A stretch of 41,904 bases of DNA from Bacteroidaceae bacterium (GTDB lineage Bacteria; Bacteroidota; Bacteroidia; Bacteroidales; Bacteroidaceae): the NCBI GenBank assembly GCA_017517605.1, contig JAFWYQ010000098.1, positions 1 to 41,904 of the forward strand. The letters run 5' to 3'. The notes under the pieces were generated by a model. The model did not search any database. It had not been told where the DNA came from and was given only the letters and a program-made list of their open reading frames with translations. The position numbers and the translations under genes are program-made. Below, in pieces: positions 1 to 9,300 of the stretch (positions are counted from its first letter, which is position 1; each line of letters starts with the position of its first letter).

Positions 1-99
1 AAAATTTAAATGATTCAAGTAGTAATCTTCCAATAAGTCATGCAATAGAGCATTCTTCTCTGAATAACTACGATTAATTCGCTTTTTATTTCCTTGCAT
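1..99 (-). CDS. Partial CDS, N-terminal 33 codons of an unrecognised protein
   Basis: An ATG at 99 (minus strand) opens a frame that stays open to the window edge. It begins MQGNKKRINRSYSEKNALLH and continues with an acidic/aromatic stretch (DLLEDYYLNHLNF). I do not recognise the family. The fragment is hydrophilic, rich in Asn, Lys and Leu, with no signal peptide. A 7-base inverted repeat (101-107 with 118-124) sits directly in front of the start codon and could be a 5' UTR hairpin. The gene follows the terminator-like hairpin of the upstream adk-obg-pgeF operon, so it probably has its own promoter. With only 33 codons visible, a chance open frame cannot be excluded. Confidence 0.4.
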   Translation of the reverse strand, partial: MQGNKKRINRSYSEKNALLHDLLEDYYLNHLNF

Positions 100-100
100 T

Positions 101-124
101 AGGTTGAATCTTGGGAGTCAACCT
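101..124. repeat. Inverted repeat before the edge CDS
   Basis: AGGTTGA at 101-107 pairs with TCAACCT at 118-124 around a 10-base loop. On the minus strand the hairpin ends one base before the ATG at 99, so if transcribed it would occlude the ribosome-binding region of the partial gene. On the plus strand four T's follow it, so it could also be a weak terminator. Confidence 0.4.
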
Positions 125-130
125 TTTCTA

Positions 131-158
131 CAAAAAGACAAGGCCCTATTTATAAGGC
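131..158 (-). terminator. Intrinsic terminator of the adk-obg-pgeF operon
   Basis: On the minus strand GCCTTA (158-153) pairs with TAGGGC (148-143, one G-T pair) around a TAAA loop. It is followed by CTTGTCTTTTTG. It lies about 30 bases past the last gene of the operon, as expected for a rho-independent terminator. Confidence 0.55.
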
Positions 159-186
159 TATTAGATACTGATTAGAGGTGTTTCTC

Positions 187-369
187 TTATTTATGTCTGT
201 TTGCCCGTTTCTTACGGAAGTCGGCTTTCATCTTGGCCGCACCAGAGCCGTGGGCACCCGTGATGTAAGACTTCTTTTTAGCTTTGGTCTTTACTTTATC
301 CTCCTTCGGGCGCGAAGAGGCGCCTTTGAAGGTGATTCCTTGTAGGATAGTTTTGGAAATATCGTCCAT
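187..369 (-). CDS. Small basic conserved-type hypothetical protein
   Basis: A 60-residue protein read from the ATG at 369; an in-frame GTG at 393, six bases after the pgeF stop, would add eight residues. The N-terminus is short and neutral (MDDISKTILQGITFKG). The rest is strongly basic, with runs such as KVKTKAKKKSYI and a C-terminus rich in Lys, Arg and His (KKRANRHK). There is no signal peptide or membrane segment. It is the last gene of a minus-strand operon with adk, obg and pgeF. The basic tail and the GTPase Obg upstream could hint at RNA or ribosome binding, but that is only inference. I do not recognise a named family. Confidence 0.6.
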   Translation of the reverse strand: MDDISKTILQGITFKGASSRPKEDKVKTKAKKKSYITGAHGSGAAKMKADFRKKRANRHK

Positions 370-399
370 ATTGTTTAAAGGGTTATTGTTCACTAATCA

Positions 400-1176
400 T
401 TACTTACCTCGTCGCATGATGGCTGTAAGTATGCGACCTGATAGAATGCCTAACCGGCGGGCAGAGAAGAAGCGGTCGACATGTTGGAAAGTACAGATAT
501 TGGCCACTTCAATGGATTCGGGGAGCAGACCTTCATCCAGTAACTGAAGGCGATTGGCCTCCCACAGGTCTATATGCCACTTTGCATAACGGCGGGCGAT
601 ATGCTCCATAGGGAAGTCGGCCTGACGGAATGCATCATACACCTCATCGCCCACTTCAAAAGCGTCCATGGATATCCCCGGTCCGATAACGGCACGCACA
701 TCTACTCCACGAGTACCGTACAACTCCCTCATCCGACTAAGGGTCAGAGATACGATACGGGCCACCGTACCCCGCCATCCGGCATGAATGGCCGCCACAA
801 TTCGCGCGCGCGTATCATATAATAATATAGGTATGCAATCAGCGGTGGAGATGGCCAAGCAGACTTCGGACAAAGGGGAGATGAGTGCATCCACGCCATC
901 GAGCTGTTGCTCTTGTTCGGTAGAAGGTAATGCAAGAAACGCTTCATCAATGACCGCCACGTCTGTACCATGTACTTGTCGCGGAATAATCAACCGGTTG
1001 AAAGGAATTGACCAATCTGCACAAAGCCTCTGACGATTGGTTGCAACATGTATAGGATTATCGCCGCAATAATGCGTGCAATTGAAGGAGGTGTAGGCTC
1101 CTTCGCCCACACCTCCATCACGGCATGTACTGAATGCCGTTATACCCTCAGGGAATGGGTACGATAAGTAACTCAT
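400..1176 (-). CDS. pgeF: Peptidoglycan editing factor PgeF (YfiH/laccase-domain family)
   Basis: A 258-residue protein of the YfiH/DUF152 family. These are cytosolic enzymes; in E. coli the homologue removes wrongly incorporated amino acids from peptidoglycan precursors, and other members act on purine nucleosides. The metal-binding His-Cys-His set is visible: RQVHG near residue 69, STADC near 113 and HAGWRGT near 130. The family motif SFNCT lies near the N-terminus. The start is set at the ATG at 1176; a TTG at 1197 would add seven residues but begins in the TTCAAAG repeat. The gene lies between obg (75 bases upstream) and a small basic ORF, in the adk operon. Length is normal for the family. 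Confidence 0.9.
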   Translation of the reverse strand: MSYLSYPFPEGITAFSTCRDGGVGEGAYTSFNCTHYCGDNPIHVATNRQRLCADWSIPFNRLIIPRQVHGTDVAVIDEAFLALPSTEQEQQLDGVDALISPLSEVCLAISTADCIPILLYDTRARIVAAIHAGWRGTVARIVSLTLSRMRELYGTRGVDVRAVIGPGISMDAFEVGDEVYDAFRQADFPMEHIARRYAKWHIDLWEANRLQLLDEGLLPESIEVANICTFQHVDRFFSARRLGILSGRILTAIMRRGK

Positions 1177-1189
1177 GTTTCTAATCTCT

Positions 1190-1234
1190 GGGGTCAAGGT
1201 TCAAAGTTCAAAGTTCAAGGTTCAAAGCACTAAA
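1190..1234. repeat. Short TTCAAAG direct repeats between obg and pgeF
   Basis: Four to five copies of a 7-base TTCAAAG/TTCAAGG unit lie head to tail in the spacer between obg and pgeF. Related strings occur at 18034-18046 and 22690-22714 (GGTTTAAG units). They do not extend into either coding region if pgeF starts at 1176. No function can be read from the sequence. Confidence 0.6.
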
Positions 1235-1251
1235 GACTCAGAATTCAAAAC

Positions 1252-2430
1252 TCATTCCTCTTCTTCGTATTCAAAATCTTCCAACTCTTCCCACTCTTCT
1301 TCATCCTCGTCCCAATCATCGATGAACTCGATATCTTCGTCTTCGCCCATCTCGCGGAGTTCCTGTTGCAACTTGCTCATATCCTTAGGGCGATGTACCA
1401 ACTTATCATCGCGGACAATGCATGACAACTTGTTGCTTTCGCTATTGAGAGCCACCCACAGGAGGTCTTTCAATTCCTGAATGCCTTGTCCTGTAAGCGA
1501 TGAGATGAAGACATGAGGCACATCCTCGGGCAGGTGTTCACCCAACATCTGGATAAGTTCCTCATCAAGCATATCGCTCTTGGTAATGGCCAGAATACGC
1601 TGCTTGTCCATCATTTCGGGATTGAAGGTTGCCAATTCATTAAGCAACACGTCGTATTCGCGGCGGATATCGTCGGTATCGCCCGGCACCATAAAGAGTA
1701 GAAGCGAGTTGCGTTCGATATGACGCAAGAAGCGAAGTCCCAATCCCTTTCCTTCGCTGGCACCCTCGATGATACCGGGAATATCGGCCATAACGAATGA
1801 CTTGCCTTCGCGATAAGGCACAATACCCAAATTGGGTTCCAAGGTGGTAAAAGGATAGTTGGCAATCTTTGGACGGGCCGAAGATACAGCTGAAAGCAAT
1901 GTTGATTTACCCGCATTAGGAAAACCAACCAAACCGACATCGGCCAATAGTTTCAACTCCATAATCACAGTGAGTTCCTGCATAGGCTCGCCCGGCTGTG
2001 CAAAACGTGGAGCTTGACGGGTGGCCGTACGGAAATGCCAATTGCCCAATCCACCACGGCCTCCTTTAAGCAGGGTTACCATTTGGTCGTGTTCTGTAAC
2101 ATCGCAAATGTATTCACCCGTCTCAGCATTGTAAACTACGGTTCCGCAAGGGACATCTATGATTTTGTCTTCACCATCCTTGCCGAAGCTCTTGCATTTG
2201 GAGCCATTGCCTCCGTGCCCGGCAAACACATGACGGTCGTACTTCAAATGAAGCAACGTCCAATAGTTGCGATTCCCTCGCAGGATTACATCGCCACCTC
2301 GTCCGCCATCACCACCATCGGGGCCACCATTGGGAACATATTTGGCACGGTGCATGTGCATGGAACCACGTCCACCCTTACCCGAGCGGCAATATATCTT
2401 CACGTAATCTACAAAGTTGCTTTCTGCCAT
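1252..2430 (-). CDS. obg: GTPase Obg
   Basis: A 392-residue Obg/CgtA-type GTPase that binds the large ribosomal subunit and acts in its maturation and in the stringent response. Residues 1-158 form the glycine-rich Obg fold ([23 protein letters not shown]). The G domain follows: G1 GFPNAGKST near 168, switch [12 protein letters not shown]3 DIPGIIEGA. The G4 motif reads TKSD in place of the usual NKxD. The last 35 or so residues are an acidic tail of Glu, Asp and Trp ([18 protein letters not shown]), a poorly conserved extension seen in many Obg proteins. The start at 2430 gives the expected [13 protein letters not shown] beginning. It is 36 bases downstream of adk. Confidence 0.96.
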   Translation of the reverse strand: MAESNFVDYVKIYCRSGKGGRGSMHMHRAKYVPNGGPDGGDGGRGGDVILRGNRNYWTLLHLKYDRHVFAGHGGNGSKCKSFGKDGEDKIIDVPCGTVVYNAETGEYICDVTEHDQMVTLLKGGRGGLGNWHFRTATRQAPRFAQPGEPMQELTVIMELKLLADVGLVGFPNAGKSTLLSAVSSARPKIANYPFTTLEPNLGIVPYREGKSFVMADIPGIIEGASEGKGLGLRFLRHIERNSLLLFMVPGDTDDIRREYDVLLNELATFNPEMMDKQRILAITKSDMLDEELIQMLGEHLPEDVPHVFISSLTGQGIQELKDLLWVALNSESNKLSCIVRDDKLVHRPKDMSKLQQELREMGEDEDIEFIDDWDEDEEEWEELEDFEYEEEE

Positions 2431-2466
2431 ATAAAAAACTTAAGGTAGGTTTTAAAAATTCACACC

Positions 2467-3042
2467 TCAACCAATTACATTGTCAATTGCTCCTGCAATG
2501 TCGGCAAAGATACCTTCCATCGTGCCCAATCCGTGGATGTGGCAGTACTTGCCATCGGCTTTGTACCAATCAATGAGGGGAGCTGTCTGGGAGTGATATA
2601 CCAACAAACGTTTCTTGATAGTCTCATCGTTGTCGTCAGCACGTCCACTCTCTAGTCCACGCTTGATAAGACGAGTCATCAATTCATCTTCGGGAACTTC
2701 CAAGTCCAACATAACAGAAACTTCCTGTCCGCGCTCAGCCAACATCACTTTCAAAGCCTCTGCTTGAGCAATGGTGCGGGGAAAACCATCGAAAATAACA
2801 CCTTTGCTATCCTTGAACGAATCAAACACGCTGGCCAAAATATCAATCATCAACGCATCGGGGATGAGCTGGCCTTGGTCGATGTATCCTTTAGCGGTTT
2901 TACCAAGTTCTGTACCATTCTTTATCTCTGCACGAAGCACATCACCTGTTGATATGTGGTTCAATCCATACTTCTCAACAATACGTGCACTCTGTGTTCC
3001 CTTACCCGAACCTGGTGCACCGAAAATTACAATATTCAGCAT
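2467..3042 (-). CDS. adk: Adenylate kinase (short form)
   Basis: A 191-residue cytosolic enzyme that interconverts ATP + AMP and 2 ADP. The P-loop GAPGSGKGTQ is at residues 8-17. The AMP-binding segment STGDVLRAEI follows, then the conserved FDGFPRT, the RGLESGRADDN region where the LID lies, and the C-terminal arginine helix (KKRLLVYHSQT). The LID is short, with no Cys4 zinc site, as in other short-form enzymes. It is the first gene of the operon adk-obg-pgeF-small ORF and is divergent from nnr; the promoters of both must lie in the 156-base gap between them. Confidence 0.97.
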   Translation of the reverse strand: MLNIVIFGAPGSGKGTQSARIVEKYGLNHISTGDVLRAEIKNGTELGKTAKGYIDQGQLIPDALMIDILASVFDSFKDSKGVIFDGFPRTIAQAEALKVMLAERGQEVSVMLDLEVPEDELMTRLIKRGLESGRADDNDETIKKRLLVYHSQTAPLIDWYKADGKYCHIHGLGTMEGIFADIAGAIDNVIG

Positions 3043-3127
3043 TTTGTCTTGTTATTAAATTTATATTTATATACCTATTTTTATACTGTTTTCTGCTTTC
3101 TGAAAAACCTTTTCAAGAAAATTGGCA

Positions 3128-3135
3128 CAAATTTA
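3128..3135 (-). promoter_or_regulatory. Putative -7 box for the adk operon
   Basis: On the minus strand the bases read TAAATTTG, a full match to the Bacteroidetes -7 consensus TAnnTTTG, 85 bases before the adk start. No clear -33 TTTG is found at the usual 19-21 spacing. A plus-strand near-match (TACTTTTA at 3169-3176) could serve nnr. Confidence 0.4.
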
Positions 3136-3198
3136 GCACTTTTCTTTCATACTTTACCAGAAAAGTACTACTTTTACATCATAATTGATAGATATTTT

Positions 3199-4749
3199 AT
3201 GAAATTATTGACAACATTACAAATAAGAGAGCTCGACAGACGCACTATCGAGGAAGAAAACATACCATCCATCGACTTGATGGAACGGGCTGCAACGGCA
3301 CTGACCAATGCCATCAAACACATGTTCCAACAACCACGGACATTCAAGATATTTGCCGGACCAGGCAACAATGGTGGCGACGCTTTGGCCGTAGCCCGTA
3401 TGCTGACAGGATGTGGCCATAAGATAGAGGTATACCTATTCAACCCGAAAGGCCATCTGTCCGACGATTGCCAAACAAATGCCGAACGGCTGTTGGATTA
3501 CCCCGAAGTGCAATTCACGGAAGTGACTTCGCACTTCGCCCCTGTGCCCTTGTTGAAAAGCGATGTGATTATCGACGGTCTGTTCGGTTCGGGACTCAAC
3601 AAAGCATTAGATGGCGGTTTTGCCGCTGTAGTCAAATACATCAATGCTTCGCCAGCCATGGTAATTTCCATCGACGTACCTTCGGGACTAATGTGCGAAG
3701 ACAACAGTTACAATATTGGCGAGAACATCATCAGAGCCGACACAACGCTTTCCATACAACTGCCCAAATTGGCATTTTTCTTTCCCGAGAACCAAAAGTA
3801 TATCGGAGAGTGGTTCTGCTTGGATATTTGTTTGAGCCAACAAGGTTTGAACGAAGCGTTCAGCAAATATTATGCGACCACCATGGACATGGTACGTCCC
3901 ATGTTGAAAGCACGGAATGAGTTTTCACACAAAGGGACATACGGTCATGCCCTGTTGATAGCCGGCTCATACGGGATGGCCGGGGCTTCGGTGTTGGCCG
4001 CGCGTGCTTGCTTGCGGAGCGGTGTAGGCCTGTTGACTGTACATGCGCCACAATGCAACAACCCAATACTGCAAATTGCAGTGCCAGAAGCAATGGTTCA
4101 TCACGACGAGCACGAACACCACTTCTCTTCATCGTTGGACGCTCAGGATTACAATGCTGTAGCCATCGGCCCAGGTCTTGGGCAACACGAAGAGACAGAG
4201 CAGGCCCTGTACAATCAATTGGAACTAAGCCTCTCCCCTATCATATTGGATGCTGACGCTCTCAACATTCTGGCAAATCACAAGACATGGCTGCCCCTTG
4301 TACCCAAACATAGCATCCTCACTCCTCACCCCAAAGAGTTGGAACGGCTGATAGGACACTGCTCAAACAGCTACGAACGGTTGACCCGAGCACAGGAACT
4401 GGCAGAACGGATGCAGGTAAACATCATACTGAAAGGGGCATGGACGGCAGTCGTAACCTCTGATGGCATTTGCCATTTTAACCCCACAGGGAATCCGGGT
4501 ATGGCAACAGCAGGCAGTGGCGATGTGTTGACCGGAGTACTGTTGGCACTGATGGCACAGGGTTATTCTCCCGAAAATACAGCCATCATCGGCACCTATC
4601 TACACGGAGCAGCAGGCGATTTGGCTGCTGAAGAAAAAGGTGAAAATGGCATGATAGCCAGTGATATTGTCGAGAAATTGCCACTTGTATGGAGCCAATT
4701 GAAAAAGAATGACTATCTTTGCGGCAACAAGGAATTGAAATGTTACTAA
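3199..4749 (+). CDS. nnr: Bifunctional NAD(P)H-hydrate epimerase / ADP-dependent dehydratase
   Basis: A 516-residue repair enzyme that returns hydrated, inactive NADH and NADPH to the active form. The N-terminal half (about 1-220) is the YjeF_N epimerase, with AGPGNNGGDALAVAR near residue 50 and the IDVPSGL motif near 157. The C-terminal half is the ribokinase-like dehydratase, with IGPGLGQHEET, TPHPKE and GNPGMATAGSGDVLTG as the nucleotide site. The frame is open further upstream to 2956, but that part is antisense to adk and rich in Phe and Tyr. The ATG at 3199, giving MKLLTTLQIRELDR, is the proper start. It is divergent from adk and 27 bases ahead of the DUF4831 gene. Confidence 0.96.
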   Translation: MKLLTTLQIRELDRRTIEEENIPSIDLMERAATALTNAIKHMFQQPRTFKIFAGPGNNGGDALAVARMLTGCGHKIEVYLFNPKGHLSDDCQTNAERLLDYPEVQFTEVTSHFAPVPLLKSDVIIDGLFGSGLNKALDGGFAAVVKYINASPAMVISIDVPSGLMCEDNSYNIGENIIRADTTLSIQLPKLAFFFPENQKYIGEWFCLDICLSQQGLNEAFSKYYATTMDMVRPMLKARNEFSHKGTYGHALLIAGSYGMAGASVLAARACLRSGVGLLTVHAPQCNNPILQIAVPEAMVHHDEHEHHFSSSLDAQDYNAVAIGPGLGQHEETEQALYNQLELSLSPIILDADALNILANHKTWLPLVPKHSILTPHPKELERLIGHCSNSYERLTRAQELAERMQVNIILKGAWTAVVTSDGICHFNPTGNPGMATAGSGDVLTGVLLALMAQGYSPENTAIIGTYLHGAAGDLAAEEKGENGMIASDIVEKLPLVWSQLKKNDYLCGNKELKCY

Positions 4750-4776
4750 ATATACACTAATATTGCAAGGTCACAC

Positions 4777-5850
4777 ATGAAAAAAGGTCTCATATTATTA
4801 GGTCTGCTCGCCTGCATGGATGGCTTGGCACAGACGGAAGTGAATGATTATACTCCGGGATTAAACGCCGAAGGAGTCACTTATTTTTTGCCCAGAACAT
4901 TGATAAACATTACGCTGACTGCAGAAAAGGAAGTATACACTCCTGGGGAATTCTGCGACTATGCCAACAAGTTTCTTCGTATGCAGGACGTATCCAACAC
5001 GCCTCGAACTACCTGGAAAATCAAAGGCATGACTGTAAAAGCAGAGGGAGAACGCGACCCGAAAAAAGGATATACCGTAAAGTTGAAGGACAAGAGCATT
5101 GCTTCGCTGATAGAATTGGACGAGCAAGGTGTGCTACTGTCCATCAACCAACCAAGTAAACAAGAAATTGAGGTTCCTCAAAACAAGAATAGGGAAACAA
5201 CAAAAGAGGTAAATCCCAAAGATTTCTTGAGCGAAGAAATCCTGTCTGCAACGTCTACAGCCAAAATGGCAGAACTTGTAGCCAAAGAAATATACAACAT
5301 CCGTGATAGCCGCAATGCCATCTTGCGCGGTCAGATGGAGAATATGCCCAAAGACGGAGAGGCATTGAAAATAATCCTCGCCAACCTCGAAGAACAAGAG
5401 GCTGCACTCATGGCCATGTTCAAGGGTAAGACAAGCACAGCAAACGAGAAGGTCTCTTTCATGCTCACACCAGACAGTATCGACATCCATGAGAATGTAC
5501 TTTTCCGCTTCTCCAACAAACTGGGAGTATTGGCCGCCGATGACTTAAGCGGAAGCCCTGTCTATTACAGCATAAAGAACACTACTGACCTGCCGCAGCC
5601 TATAGTAGTAGACAAGAAAGGGAAAAAGATAAAGAGCGTGAAACGTCCGCAAGGAATCATCTATAACATTCCCGGAAAAGCCTTACTGAAGATTTACAAC
5701 GGCAAAGAAGTCCTCTACGAAGAAGAGATGTCTGTAGCCCAATACGGCAATACCGACGTGCTTGCAACCGACCTCTTCGACAAAGGGGCGACCACCCGTA
5801 TCACTTTCGACCCTTGCACAGGAGCCATCCGAAAGATAAGCCGCGAATAA
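4777..5850 (+). CDS. DUF4831 family secreted protein
   Basis: A 357-residue protein with a signal peptide (MKKGLILLGLLACMDGLAQ, probable cleavage after about residue 18), so exported to the periplasm or envelope. The pattern after it (YTPGLNAEGVTYFLPRTLINI, then the Tyr-Ala-Asn-Lys-Phe-Leu motif) matches my memory of the Bacteroidetes DUF4831 family, whose function is not known. The centre is rich in Lys and Glu. The C-terminal third (YYSIKNTTDL onward) looks beta-rich. It is 27 bases after nnr and is followed by a strong hairpin, so the two probably form an operon. No catalytic motif is visible. Confidence 0.85.
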   Translation: MKKGLILLGLLACMDGLAQTEVNDYTPGLNAEGVTYFLPRTLINITLTAEKEVYTPGEFCDYANKFLRMQDVSNTPRTTWKIKGMTVKAEGERDPKKGYTVKLKDKSIASLIELDEQGVLLSINQPSKQEIEVPQNKNRETTKEVNPKDFLSEEILSATSTAKMAELVAKEIYNIRDSRNAILRGQMENMPKDGEALKIILANLEEQEAALMAMFKGKTSTANEKVSFMLTPDSIDIHENVLFRFSNKLGVLAADDLSGSPVYYSIKNTTDLPQPIVVDKKGKKIKSVKRPQGIIYNIPGKALLKIYNGKEVLYEEEMSVAQYGNTDVLATDLFDKGATTRITFDPCTGAIRKISRE

Positions 5851-5929
5851 AACATTCTGTTCCAGCCTTATACCATCACAGCACACCTTTCGCACGAGCA
5901 TCGGACCAACCATTGAACAACCCTATCAG

Positions 5930-5970
5930 ACAAACGCCTTTTCATCCTTTGAAGAGGCGTTTGTTCTGTT
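5930..5970 (+). terminator. Terminator after nnr-DUF4831
   Basis: A perfect 10-base stem (5930-5939 with 5955-5964, ACAAACGCCT pairing with AGGCGTTTGT) encloses a 15-base loop and is followed by TCTGTTT. The T-tract is short, so efficiency is uncertain. Confidence 0.6.
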
Positions 5971-6049
5971 TACGTATTACGGTTTCAGCCCGAAAATCCG
6001 GTTGCAAATGATGATGTATCTGATTTTTCAGACCGACCCTATATTAAGG

Positions 6050-6229
6050 TTTCGGAACTCACACATGTAAGTTTTTCGGAACTCGCATGAAAGTTTTTCG
6101 GAACTCACACGTAAGTTTTTTTCAACTTGCGTGTAGGCTTAAAAATCCCTCTTGAGAGTATCTCAGGACCCTCACGTAAGTCTCCCAAAAACTCTCAAGT
6201 AGGCTTCCCAAAAAACTCAAGAGAGTTAT
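6050..6229. repeat. Intergenic array of about 22-base degenerate repeats (array A)
   Basis: Three close copies of a 22-base unit, TTTCGGAACTC followed by CACACGTAAG-like bases, start at 6050, 6074 and 6096. They are followed by about five decayed copies (TTTCAACTTGCGTG, CCCTCACGTAAG, AAACTCTCAAGTAGGC and so on) to about 6229. The array fills the spacer between two convergent transcription units. I see no gene in 5851-6324 apart from this array and the two flanking hairpins. Confidence 0.75.
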
Positions 6230-6243
6230 TTACCACACTACAA

Positions 6244-6285
6244 AAACAAAAAAAGGAAGGGAGTGTATCAAAAAGATACACCCCC
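6244..6285 (-). terminator. Terminator of the outer-membrane barrel gene
   Basis: On the minus strand a stem of about 11 pairs (6285-6275 with 6269-6259, core GTGTATC/GATACAC) has a five-T loop. It is followed by TTCCTTTTTTTGTTTTTG. This is a textbook rho-independent terminator 40 bases after the stop. Confidence 0.85.
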
Positions 6286-6324
6286 TTTCCCAATCAAGTT
6301 TTATATGATGATTACTTGTTCTTT

Positions 6325-9300
6325 TTAGAAACGACCGCCACCGAAGCCACCGCCGAAGCCGCCGCCCATACCGCCGGGCATTCCACCGCCCATACCACCA
6401 GGCATCATTCCACCGCCCATACCACCGGGCATCATTCCGCCACCAGGCATCATTCCACCGCCCATACCGCGGTTTCTACGGAAGGCATTCTGACCATCAC
6501 CGAAGATGTTCAAACGGTAGATGAAGTGTACCATGCAGTAGCTGTTGATTGCATTGCTTTCGCTATCGCGACGCATTGAAGCATTGATAGTACGGCTGAT
6601 ATTGCTCTGCTCCTGCAAGATGTCGTAGAACTGCAATGAGAGTGTAGCTGCTCCATTGAAAAGACCTTGAGCAATCTGAGCATTCCAAATAAGCTCGTCA
6701 GTATTCATGTTGGGGTCGCTATAACCACGACGGCTGTTCATACTCATGTCAGTAGAGATAGTCATGTTCCAGGGGAAGTTGATGTTGGTGCTACCTCCGT
6801 AAGTGTACATGAAGGTTTCCATGTTACGGTCGGGTTGCATCTCGTTCTCGGCGTGCTGGTAGTTGAGGTTTCCTGTGAGCGACACTTCCAGTCCCCATCC
6901 GCTTTCCCAATCGTTACGATATGTACCGCGCAAGTTCTCACCCAAGTTGATTGTACGGGTAGCATTCTTCACGCTGGAACCATCGTTTACACCGATTTGG
7001 CTGAAATACTGAACACTGTTGTTGTATCTGGCATTCGTGTTGGTACTGATAGTGAAGCTTTGGTTAGGCAATGCAGTATTGAATCCCAAGGTAGCGTTTG
7101 CGCTCCAGTTACCATTGATATTCTCGGGTCTTGTGATACGTCCACCGGTTGTGGGGTCATAAGTCACCTTGCTGCTTACATTGTTTCGAGTCAACTGTCC
7201 GCCCACTGTAGCAAAGATACTACGCTGATGATCCATATTGAAGGTACGGAAGTTCGCATTCACGTTATGATTGAATGAAGGTTTCAAGCCAGGATTACCC
7301 TGAGTAATGTTCAACGGATTAGTATCATCGTAGATGTCCAACATGTCTGTCATACTGGGTTGGCTGCTACGTCCACGGTAAGTTACATCCAACTGAGTCT
7401 GTCTGTCCCAATTGTAACGGAGACGTACATTAGGAGTGAAGTTTACAACCGTACGCTTCAAGATAGTATCCTTACCCAAGTACTTATAATCCATCTTTGA
7501 AGTCTGAGGCAATACAGTGAAACCTGCATTGAACTGGTAGTTGTCACGGTTTACACGGAACATAACCTGCGCTTCATGGTCGAAGTTATAGTACTCCTGG
7601 TACTGGCTCTGTTGCTTGTCAAGATAAGCCTTATAATCTTCAGGAAGCATAGGGAAATCATCGAACATATAATCAATATACTGATTATCCTCATATATAA
7701 TTTGGCCAAATTCATCACGCATAATTTCGCCTGCCTCATTTCTCTTTGCAAGACGACTGAAGTCATAAGTCGAGCGGTCATTCAATCTATAGCTTTCAGT
7801 AAACTTATAGATGAATTGCAAGTAAGTCTGTTCCATGATAGGCTCGCTATAAGTAAGCTGTGCGCTATAGTTCCAGTTCTTACCGGGTGTCACGTTGTAA
7901 CGATTACGAACATCTACTGAATTAGTTGCAATATACTCTACATTTGAAGCTGAAACTGAATTGTTTTCGCTATCTCCGTAGCTGTATGTGCCCACGAGAG
8001 TAATGTTTCTACCTTCGTCATTAAGGCGTCTGTTCACTTGCAATGTACCGCTGGCATTCAAGTTTTCGGTATCACTCTGCGACTTGCTGTCATTGAGGTT
8101 GACGCGAGGATCTGTTTCTCCATCTTTGTTCCATGCATCTGCATTATGAGCTTCTGCCAATGGATCGGTTACATATTCATACGGATCCTTGTTGAATGTA
8201 GCTGAATTGCTTTCTGAGAAGCTGCTGGATTTGCTGATAGTGAGTGAAGGACGGAAGATGATGTTGGTATAATCATCAGGTCTCCATTCCAAACGGAAGT
8301 TGATGTTCCAGCTGTCGTTGCAGCTCAAGCTGTTGCTACGGCTGTTAGAGTAAGAACTACCTTGCTGGAGGAAGGTTTCACTTGAAGTGATGCTCTTGTT
8401 ATCAGTATCACCATGAGTGTAACGGATATCACCGCCAAATTCGATAGTTTCTGTTTCACCTGCGAAGTTGAAACCAACATTCTTGTTAGAACGAAGGCCG
8501 CCACCGCCGCCACCGCCCATGAAACCACCTCCCATACCGCCACCGGGGAATCCACGACCACCTACGTTGTTGGCACCACCAATCAATGACATCTGCTGAG
8601 CATCATCGAAACGGTTCAACATAAGACGAGCAGAATAACGGTCTTCGGTACCATAACCAAGGTCGGTATTACCGAACCATCCCTTAGCCATACCAGGCTT
8701 CACCTGCATATCAATTACGGTTTCCTCATTACCATCATCGATTCCTGTAATACGAGCCAAATCACTCTCTCTGTCATAAACCTTCAATCGTTCAATCATT
8801 TCCACAGGCACATTCTTCATGGCAGTCTCAGTATCGCCATTAAAGAAATCCTTACCATTCATCTGGAACTTTTTAACCTCCTTGCCATTGATAGTGATTT
8901 TACCATCTGAATCCACTTGGGCGCCGGGAAGTTTCTTCACCAATTCTTCCAACATTGAACCAGGAGGCACACGATAAGCTCCGGCATTGTACATCACAGT
9001 GTCTTCCACTACTTGTACCTCTGCAAGTTTGGCTGTTACTGTTGCCTGTTTCAACAATACGGCATCTTGTTCAAGAGAAACCATACCTACATCAGTAGAT
9101 TTAGTCAAAGTCAAGTTCTTGAACTGAGGAATATAACCTGTGTAGGAAATCTTTAACAGATAAGAACCTGCTGCTACGTTGGGCAAGGTAAAACGACCCT
9201 CAATGTCGCTGACATTACCAACAACGAAGGTGCTATCCTTCACGGTTAATAACTGTACAGTAGCTTGCATTACAGGCTCAGAACTTTTCTTGTCCTGTAC

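Noticed and set aside
2956-3198. Upstream extension of the nnr frame by 81 codons
   Set aside because: It runs antisense through the adk start, is rich in Phe, Tyr and Cys, and would cover both divergent promoters. The proper YjeF_N start is at 3199.
6667-7278. 203-codon plus-strand frame inside the outer-membrane protein gene
   Set aside because: It is the antisense shadow of the barrel gene, rich in His, Val and Thr from complementary codons, with no independent support.
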